Assembly: GCF_965638725.1 (NCBI RefSeq)
Contig: NC_134960.1
Coordinates: 622,501-686,500, forward strand
Source of the DNA: Aptenodytes patagonicus
Taxonomy: Eukaryota; Chordata; Aves; Sphenisciformes; Spheniscidae
Length of the DNA stretch: 64,000 nt
Direction of reading: 5' to 3'
The position numbers were made by a program, and so were the translations under genes. Positions 57,430 through 64,000 of the stretch are shown here, one piece after another (within the stretch, counting starts at the first letter, position 1; the number at the start of each line of letters is the position of its first letter). The notes under the pieces were generated by a model that was not told where the DNA came from, made no database searches, and saw only the letters and a program-made list of their open reading frames with translations.

Positions 57430-58002
57430 AAAAACGGAGGAAGGGAGCGTTCTGGCTTCCCGGCGACCTGCAATTAAACGGCTGAATTTGTAAGGTCCTT
57501 CCCTAATGGGGGAGGAGGGCGAGACCCGCTTCTAAGGCTTGATGTTTGTCACTCACTGAAATGCTCAAGTGAAATATTCAGAGGAGGCTCGCGCTTCGAT
57601 CATTAATTTTTAATCGTTAAGGTGCTTCTGGGAATCGTAAATAAAAGCCTTTTCCCCTTTTAAACAGCATTAGAAATGAACCCGCGATAGGTTTTCTTGG
57701 GGGGGGGGGGGGTGTTCCGTTTCCACCCGACGGGGGGGACGCGCCCCGGCGCGCAGCGGGGCCCGCGGGGGGGGGGGCGGCGGTGTCAGCCCCCGCGGCG
57801 GTCCGCGGGCGCGGAGCGGGGCCGGGGCCGCGGCGCCGATGGCACCCCGGGGGCCCGGCGGGGCGAAGCCTCGTCCCGTTTCCCGGGGGGGACGCCCCGC
57901 CGAAAGCTTTTCGTTGGTTTTGCGCTCGCGAATGTTTTCTTCGGCGTTGCCGGCGCTGCCGGCGCGGGGCGGCGAGGAAAGACACGTCCCTTCGGGTTGA
58001 AA

Positions 58003-58016
58003 AATAAAGCTTTATT
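58003..58016. terminator. Palindromic polyadenylation signal AATAAAGCTTTATT
   Basis: A perfect 14-bp palindrome giving AATAAA on both strands. On the minus strand it sits about 480 nt after the POU4F3 stop and is the likely poly(A) signal; on the plus strand it could stop antisense transcription entering the gene. Confidence 0.6.
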
Positions 58017-58411
58017 CCGGGGGTGGGGGGTGGGGGGGGCCGCGCTCGCTCGGGGCTCTGCGCGGCGGGACGGGGCGGGGGGGGGGGGCGACGGACCGAC
58101 GGAGCGGAGCGGGACCGAGCCCGGCCCGGCCCGGGGGCGGCCGGCGGCTCTGCCCGGGGCGCGCTCCCAGAGCGGCTCTTCCCGTCGCGGAACGGAGTCC
58201 GGTAAACGGCGGAAGCCCCGCGGCCCCGCGCCCCGGCCCGGCCCCGCCGCCTGCCGCCGCGCTCGGCTCCGGTCCCGGGGCGGGCGGGCTGGCGCCGCGG
58301 GCGGCGGGGCCGGGATGCCTCGGCGGGGCGGCGGGGCTCGGGGCCGTCCCGCCCCGGGGGTCCGGCAGGGCCGCCCCGGGAGCTCGGCGAGGCCGCGTCG
58401 CCGGGGCGGTC

Positions 58412-58465
58412 GAGGCCGGGGCCGGGACCGGGGCCGGGGCCGGGGCCGGGGCCGGGGCCGGGGCC
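58412..58465. repeat. GGGGCC hexanucleotide array in POU4F3 3' UTR
   Basis: Six perfect GGGGCC units at 58430-58465 on the plus strand, preceded by imperfect units (GGGACC, GGGGCC). It begins about 30 bp past the POU4F3 stop codon, so the mRNA carries the GGCCCC strand. A strong candidate for G-quadruplex or i-motif structure. Confidence 0.9.
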
Positions 58466-58496
58466 TGTGCGGTGGGTCCGGCGGGGGCGGGCGCCG

Positions 58497-59366
58497 TCAG
58501 TGCACCGCCGAGTACTTCATGCGCTTCTGCTTCTGGCGCTGGTTGCAGAACCAGACGCGCACCACGTTCTTCTTGAGGTCCAGCTTCTCGGCGATGGCGG
58601 CGATCTTCTCGGAGGAGGGCCGCGGCTGCAGCGCGAAGTAGGCCTCCAGCGACCGCTTCTCGGGCGCGGCGATCGAGGTCCGCTTGCGCTTGCGCTCGGC
58701 GCCGGCCAGCAGCTCGGGGCCGGCGGCGCGGTCGCGGTGCGCGGCCTCGGCGCCCTCCAGCCAGGCCTGCAGCACCGGCCGCAGCGCCGTCATGTTGTTG
58801 TGCGACAGCGTCAGCGACTCGAAGCGGCAGATCGTGCTCTGGCTGAGCGAGCCCACGCCCGGCAGCTTCAGCGCCGCCAGCGCCGCCCCCACGTCGGCCT
58901 GGGTCACCCCCAGCCGGACGCGCCGCTGCTTGAAGCGCTCGGCGAAGGCCTCCAGCTCCCGCGGGTCCGACTCCGCCTCGGGCGCGGCGGGCGGCGGCGC
59001 CGGGCCCCCCGGGGGGCCCACGCCCACGGCCAGGGGGCCCGCGGCGGCCAGCGGGTGCGGCGGCAGCGGCGCGGGCAGGGCGGGGGGCTCGGCCAGCCCG
59101 CCGACGGCCAGCGAGGGCGAGAGGTGCTCCAGCAGGTCGCCGCCGTCCAGCGCCGGGTGCGGGAGCGGGTGCGGGTGGGCGGCGAGCGCGGCGGGGTGCG
59201 GGAGGGCGGCGGCGGCGCAGGGGACGCCGCTCATGGCGTGGTAGGTGGCGTCCGGCTTGAAGGGGGGGTGGTGGCCCTTGGCGTGGGGGACGATGTCGAC
59301 GGCCGCCAGAGCCTCCGCGCGGGCCAGCAGGCTCTCATCGAAGCTCCCGAATATATTGCCCTGCAG
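58497..59366 (-). CDS. POU4F3: POU4F3 coding exon 2 (POU-specific domain and homeodomain)
   Basis: Residues 41-329 and TGA stop. Acceptor ctcgcag, then LQGNIFGSFDESLLARAEAL. It holds the POU-IV box, the linker, ESDPRELEAFAERFKQRR (start of the POU-specific domain), GVGSLSQSTICRFESLTLSH, and the homeodomain. A second in-frame AG six bases further in (ctgcag) could give a protein two residues shorter. Confidence 0.96.
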   Translation of the reverse strand: MQGNIFGSFDESLLARAEALAAVDIVPHAKGHHPPFKPDATYHAMSGVPCAAAALPHPAALAAHPHPLPHPALDGGDLLEHLSPSLAVGGLAEPPALPAPLPPHPLAAAGPLAVGVGPPGGPAPPPAAPEAESDPRELEAFAERFKQRRVRLGVTQADVGAALAALKLPGVGSLSQSTICRFESLTLSHNNMTALRPVLQAWLEGAEAAHRDRAAGPELLAGAERKRKRTSIAAPEKRSLEAYFALQPRPSSEKIAAIAEKLDLKKNVVRVWFCNQRQKQKRMKYSAVH

Positions 59367-59774
59367 CTGCGAGCAAGAACGCGCATGGTGGAGTCAGTGG
59401 GGAATACTGTCATCTCCGGATGAAAAAACCTGCCCCGGCACCGCGATTCCTCCTCGGAGCTCAGGTCATAAAAATTAATACGAAGGCAGCAGCCCTGCTC
59501 GCGCAGACGTGTGGATCAGAGGCGGGAGCGGGAGCGGGAGAGGGGGGAGAGAGGTTCCGAGACACGCGATTGTTCTGGCGACATGAAAAAAACATTAAGC
59601 CGGTGCCTGTCAGAAAATGTGCCTTACAGCGGTAATTACGCTTCATCTACATACCTGCGGGGCCGGGAGGCAAACTCTGCGCATTGCCTCCGCGCTGGAG
59701 TGCAGGCTGGAGAACTTGGGCTCCTGGAGGGCGGCGTGCATGGCGAACGGCTGCTTGGCGTTCATGGCCATCAT
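58497..59774 (-). CDS. POU4F3: POU4F3 (BRN3C) POU-homeodomain transcription factor; 2 exons, complete
   Basis: Nuclear DNA-binding factor, in known vertebrates essential for survival and maturation of inner-ear hair cells (human DFNA15 deafness gene). Two exons join at a phase-0 intron of 288 bp to give 329 aa (human 338). Seen in order: MMAMNAKQPF start, POU-IV box GSFDESLLARAEALAAVD (47-64), Ala/Pro/Gly-rich linker, POU-specific domain (about 171-248), basic linker RKRKR, homeodomain (about 265-324) with recognition helix NVVRVWFCNQRQKQKRMK, and C-terminal YSAVH. POU4F1 and POU4F2 are ruled out by the short N-terminus without long His/Gly/Ser runs and by the VSAVH-like end with KYSAVH. The linker is more Ala/Pro/Gly and less His/Met than in human, and several domain positions show Lys to Arg or Ile to Val/Leu changes, fitting strong GC bias. 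Confidence 0.95.
59655..59774 (-). CDS. POU4F3: POU4F3 coding exon 1
   Basis: Forty codons from the tandem ATG-ATG at 59774 to the donor CAG|GTATGT. It reads MMAMNAKQPFAMHAALQEPK, then FSSLHSSAEAMRRVCLPAPQ, matching the start of vertebrate POU4F3 closely. It is too short to stand out as an open frame. Confidence 0.94.
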
Positions 59775-60320
59775 CTTTGCGCACCTCGCAGGTAGGCAGC
59801 CCCTGGCATCGGCTCAGGGTTGTCTCTCTGGCTCGCCACTGCCCGAGTGAGCGATGTTCGATGGCAGAGCTTCCCCCGCTCGCCCCCCTCCCCCCCCCCC
59901 CCAACTCGTCTTACACGCTGCCTGCCAGGAGCGGGCCCGCGCACGCGTGCTGCGCCGCGGGGAGCCGGGGGCAGCGCGGGCGGCACACGGGCAGCAGGAC
60001 GCCCCGGCCCCCCCCCGGCTCCCCGGCCCCCGCGCCGCCCTGCGGCACCCCGCTCGGGGCGGCGGGACGCGCCGTCGGGGCCGGCCCGCTGCCGGCGCGG
60101 GGCCGGGGCCGGGGCCGGGGGCGACTCGCAGCCGCGGGCCGGGTCGGGCCGGGCGCCGCCTCGCCGGGTCCCCGGGCAGCCCCGGCTGCGCTCCCCGCTC
60201 GAATCCTGCCCTTCCCTCGGCCAGCGAGGAGCCTCCGGGGGACGCAAAGCGGCAGGTCCCGATGGGAGGGGACGGGAGGAGGGGGGCATCTCTCCGTGGG
60301 TAAAGCCCACGGGCTGAAGT
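59775..60320 (-). promoter_or_regulatory. POU4F3 5' flank, CpG-rich
   Basis: GC- and CpG-rich sequence directly upstream of the POU4F3 start. It contains a poly-C run at about 59887-59902 and a (GGGGCC)-type run near 60102-60119. I see no TATA box at a normal distance. The promoter is inferred from position; the transcription start cannot be set from sequence alone. Confidence 0.45.
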
Positions 60321-60599
60321 TTGGACCGTCCTTGCCCAGGGACCTGCTGCCGGGGCGTCTGCTGTGGCTGCGCCCCGCCGCTGCTGGCACCGGCCGCTTG
60401 CCCGTCACCAAAGATCTCCCCCGCAGCCCCCCGCAGAACGGCTCCTCTGCCCCCAAGCCCGGGGACTGATGCCGCTCATTCGGACGCCGGAGGGATAAAC
60501 CAAACAAGGCACAGCGCATCAAAGGGAAAACGTCTTTGTGGTTCCTGCATGACTAATAGAAACCCTACAGCGCTGCGTTAATGTAACGACGCGGTGCCA

Positions 60600-63500
60600 C
60601 AGCCAGCTGGGGAGGCAGGCAGTGCTCCAGCTCCGCCCGGGGTGCCGCCGAATCAAGCACCCAGCGATCACGAGCTTGGATTTAAACTGTCCAGCACCCG
60701 TCCTCTGGCACCCAGTCCCTTCAGATGCCCACATCAATTGTCACTCGGGGATCCTCCTTGAGGAAAACTCAACTGACGGCAGCGCCCGTCAGCGCTGCGG
60801 GGTTACTGGGGGACTGCGGGCAGGACTGCCGTTCAAACTCGGTGCAAGGAAGTATTTCCACCGAGGAGTTTGTTTTCATAGGAAATTGTGAGAAATCTAT
60901 CTGTCTGGCTAGAGTATGGGGCTTCTTAAATGTCTTCAGAGCAGCTTCCAATTCCAGAGAGGCTCTAAGGTCCCTGACCGGAGCCGCAGCTTCGGGCGCG
61001 GAGGTGGATCAGGGTAATACCAGTGCTGCCCTTCCCTCGGCGGCTGAAATTACTCTGCAACCACACACAGACACACAGACACAGACACTCTCTTCCCACC
61101 ACCCCCTTCATAAATCCTCTAAAATATATTGTCAAGTACAGGAGGGTAAAGTAAACTGAGAGATGCTGGGTGAGTTAAGCCCTGTAAGCTGGCCGGTGAA
61201 CCAGAGCTGTGCCACGGTCACATACGTACTGCGGGCTGGAAACATCTGATCCTTGGCTCGGTGTGAGAAAACACAAACAACGACCCCCCCTCCCCCGGGA
61301 AAGACGGTCCTGAAGTTGGCATGATTCTACTATTGAGCTGTCGTTTTGTTTTTGCGTTCTCCAAATCTTCACGCATCTGCAGACACTACTAGACTTTGAT
61401 GGTCCAGGGACGTAAGTGCTTTGCAAGTGTGAAACCTGAATTTCTTAAACAAAATTAAAACCTACTCTTAGATTTAAAGTTTCCAAGAGTTTTAGGAGCC
61501 TTAGTAAAACCAGATCAAGAGCCGGAGGAGTTGCTGTCTTGGTTTCCTGCCAGATGTATTGACTTTGGTGTGATGGCCAGAGAAGAGGCACTGCTTCTGT
61601 GGTGAAATGCCTGTCATTCAAGACACACGCACACACCAAAGATGCTTGCAGCATCTTGCCTCTGTATCTCAAAGCGGGTGAAAATGCGGGCCAAACGACA
61701 AGAAGTAACCTATTTTATAATTCCCTCCAAAAAGAAAGCTTCACAGTCTGCTACGCATGTTTAGAGAGCTGTTCTCTCCCCGAAAGATGCAGGAGCGTCG
61801 GTTGAGAGGGTGCGACAAGGCGCTGGGAAACGCTGCGGAGGGCAGTAGGTGTTTACGGGAGCCGCAGCTCGTGCCGCGAGCGGGGTCCCTCCGCCCGGGC
61901 CCTGCGCGGCGGAGGGGGGGCGGCCGGCTGCCAGCCCGGCTAAGCAGGTAGCGGGGTTTAGGGGCGGGTTTACCCGCCGGTCCCGCACCGCAGCGCCGAG
62001 CGGGCGCTCCCCGCCGGGAGCCTTCCCCTTGCACCCCGGCCCGGCCCGGCGCGAAAGGCAGGGCGGCTGCCGGCAGCGCGGCCGGGCTGAGGCGCGGCGC
62101 TCCCCGTCCCCGGGCGGCGCTGGGCGGGACGGGGGCCCGGGGGCGGCGGAGCGGAGCGGGGCCGGGCCGGAGCGGGGCCGGGCGGGCGGTGCCGGGGGCT
62201 CCGAGCCGCCAGCACCGCGGACAGCGGCCGCCGGCCGGGCGCGCAAGGGCGGGGGCGCGGGGCCGCGTCCGCTCCGCACCCGCGGCCGCCCCGCACCGGC
62301 GCTGCCCGCCCGAGGTGCCCGCCCGGGGCTGGAGAGGCGCGGAGGAGCGAGCTGGCCAAGCGGCTTCCTCCCGCTGGGGCGGGGGGAACCGGCGCGTTGT
62401 CGCAAAGCTCCATGCCCTGATTTATGATAAAACATTTAAAGGAAATCATTTATATTTCAGTGGGCCTAAATAGCTGCATGAAAGTTTTATCTAAAGTGGC
62501 ACCATATTTATAGGCAGTCCTGCTATGTTGGAAGTAATTAATAGAGGGGTAAGTTTCAGGCCTTTGTTTTGTTTTGTTTTGAATCCTCCCTTTATTTAGT
62601 GCCGTCTGGTTAACGTAAATAAATAAGAGGATGCAAACAGAAAGCCGGGTATAAAGCCCGAGGTAGTGCCTGTTCGTCGGAGCACGTCTCTCTGTCCCCG
62701 GCTCCGAGAGCATTTGCACTAGGCTGGCACTTCCCCCCCCCCCCCATCTTTCTGCTGTTGCTTCCTTCCCTTTCAAGCAAGGAGGAGCCGTCAGGGCCCT
62801 CATACACCTCCTTCCCCTGCTCCCGTGTGAAACTGCACGCGCTGTTTGGGGGGTGTGCTGCAGCCAAGCATCACACATTTGGACACAGAGCTCGGTTCGG
62901 GGCTCGTGTCACAGCTCAGACCTGTCCCCTGCCACAGCCCCCCTCAGGAACACCTTTCCTGCCTGCCTGTTTCAAGCAGTCTTTTCCTCCCCTCCTGAAG
63001 GCAGTCGCTTTGAAAGAAACCGGACTGGGTAATCTAGCTGCTGAGCTCCCTTTAATTAAAGCTGTAAAATATTGATGTTCCTGGCCCTGTCTACTGACGT
63101 TACACCTTACAAACAGAGGAGAGAAGTCCAAAGGATAAACAATAACAAGTTAAAAGAGCCCAGATGGCTTGCCATCAGAAACTATCTGCAGACTCAAAGG
63201 TGTCGCTGCAATAGATTTCAGAGATCATTCGCATACTAGTAAATAATTAATAGTATTTCTGGAAGAAAAAAACCCCACCAAACCCATACCCTGATGAAAC
63301 ATCACGAGTGACTCATTGAAAATATGAAGGTAAAAGTAAGATTAAAAGCGTGCGCTATTTTATTCTTTGCCACAATTCAAAGATTGCTATCTGTTTTCCT
63401 AATATATAAAAATATTATTTTCTTATTCAGAATTTAATTCGAAGCCCATCACAGTCAGAGTGTTGTCAATAGGCTCTTGGTTTCATTGTATTCATTCAAT

Positions 63501-64000
63501 TTAGTTTAAAAATTATATGGTAAATGCTTACACAGGACTGATGGGAAGTTTGAAATACAAACGTGTTATTTAACACACAATTCATGCTAATATCCTCTCT
63601 ACAGTGGGCTGTAAGCAGCGCTACCTATTACAGTCACAAAGCCAACATAACTCGCCCCATTAAATTTTCTTCAATTGCTATTTAAAACAACCACATAATT
63701 TCCTGCAAATCTGGCTCTTCTGGGGTAGACTGCTGCAACACTTTACCTTTCGAGATCCGTGAGGAAGCTAAAGCAATGCGTGGCTAACACAAAGATACTT
63801 TCCTTTTCCTCGCTGGGGGAACACAACCGTGGGTACCCGCTTTCTGTCTCCCGCCTTGAGCCTTTGCTCCCCTACCCTGCCCACCCCGAGTCCTGGGAGG
63901 GTTTCTTTGTCACGCCCTGGCATTTGTCTTCACTGTGTATCTGAAAAAGAAGTCATGTTTTTCAGACCTGACCCAAGATTCACGTGATAAAATAAGTTCT
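60600..64000. other. Upstream flank of POU4F3, no gene recognised
   Basis: No exon recognised. It holds the CpG island at 61780-62410 and AT-rich blocks at 62410-62620 and 63060-63760. In mouse, several kilobases of Pou4f3 upstream DNA are known to drive hair-cell expression, so enhancers are expected here, but none can be proved from one sequence. Confidence 0.5.
61780..62410. promoter_or_regulatory. CpG island upstream of POU4F3
   Basis: A second very CpG-dense block about 2 kb upstream of POU4F3. A plus-strand donor-like AGCAG|GTAGCG occurs at about 61948, and a minus-strand TATAAATA lies at about 62513. It may be an alternative or distal promoter, or a developmental-gene island typical of homeobox loci. 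No coding exon is recognised. Confidence 0.4.

Larger units (their letters stand above)
57992..58496 (-). other. POU4F3: POU4F3 3' UTR (predicted)
   Basis: About 500 nt of extremely GC-rich sequence after the stop, ending at the first minus-strand AATAAA (58016-58011), with a GTGTCT run just beyond. It includes a GGGGCC hexanucleotide array and long G runs. The exact end is inferred. Confidence 0.6.

Noticed and set aside
58467-59423. 318-codon plus-strand open frame opposite POU4F3
   Set aside because: It is antisense to the recognised POU-domain exon. The Arg/Gly/Leu-rich translation has no known domain and is the usual mirror of a GC-rich coding exon.
59684-60469. 261-codon plus-strand frame opposite POU4F3 exon 1 and promoter
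   Set aside because: GC-rich shadow; the minus strand carries the real exon (MMAMNAKQPF).

Overview
This 64 kb window is nuclear DNA from a vertebrate, most probably a bird. The evidence is spliced genes with GT..AG introns, a compact TCERG1 locus (33.5 kb from start to stop codon), strongly GC-biased coding in POU4F3, several CpG islands, many short homopolymer or microsatellite tracts, and very little recognisable interspersed repeat. No bacterial, plasmid or viral features were seen. The gene content and order (POU4F3 next to TCERG1, same strand) match the human 5q32 block.

Layout. (1) 1-7019: no gene recognised, moderately GC-rich intergenic DNA. (2) 7020-41435, minus strand: TCERG1 (CA150), a nuclear factor that couples RNA polymerase II elongation with splicing. 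I could assemble a complete 21-exon coding sequence with continuous reading phase: 3081 nt, 1026 aa, three WW and six FF domains. It includes a 63-nt cassette exon too short to show as an open reading frame. (3) 41436-42200: CpG-island promoter of TCERG1, with an array of seven CCAAT boxes in both orientations, which suggests a divergent promoter. (4) 42200-56600: about 14 kb with no protein-coding gene I can support, only simple repeats and a few AT-rich blocks that look like candidate conserved non-coding elements. (5) 56700-57430: a separate CpG island with a textbook TATA box, three CCAAT boxes and a consensus splice donor on the minus strand. It looks like the promoter and first exon of an unrecognised transcript just downstream of POU4F3. 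(6) 57990-59774, minus strand: POU4F3 (BRN3C), two coding exons, 329 aa, the POU-homeodomain factor of inner-ear hair cells. Its 3' UTR carries a GGGGCC hexanucleotide array and ends at a palindromic polyadenylation signal. (7) 59775-64000: upstream region of POU4F3, with a GC-rich 5' flank, another CpG island (about 61780-62410) and AT-rich blocks that could be hair-cell regulatory elements.

The two genes are not functionally linked as far as is known. They are long-standing neighbours: one housekeeping transcription/splicing factor and one tissue-restricted developmental regulator. The most interesting points are the orphan minus-strand promoter at 57.2-57.4 kb with a POU4-like site just upstream of its TATA box; a tRNA-like A/B-box plus hairpin element in TCERG1 intron 1; lineage differences in TCERG1 (a Gln-Ala tract of only six units and a missing mammalian segment between exons 10 and 11); and GC-driven remodelling of POU4F3. 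All identifications come from reading the sequence and from remembered family sequences. No database search was run.
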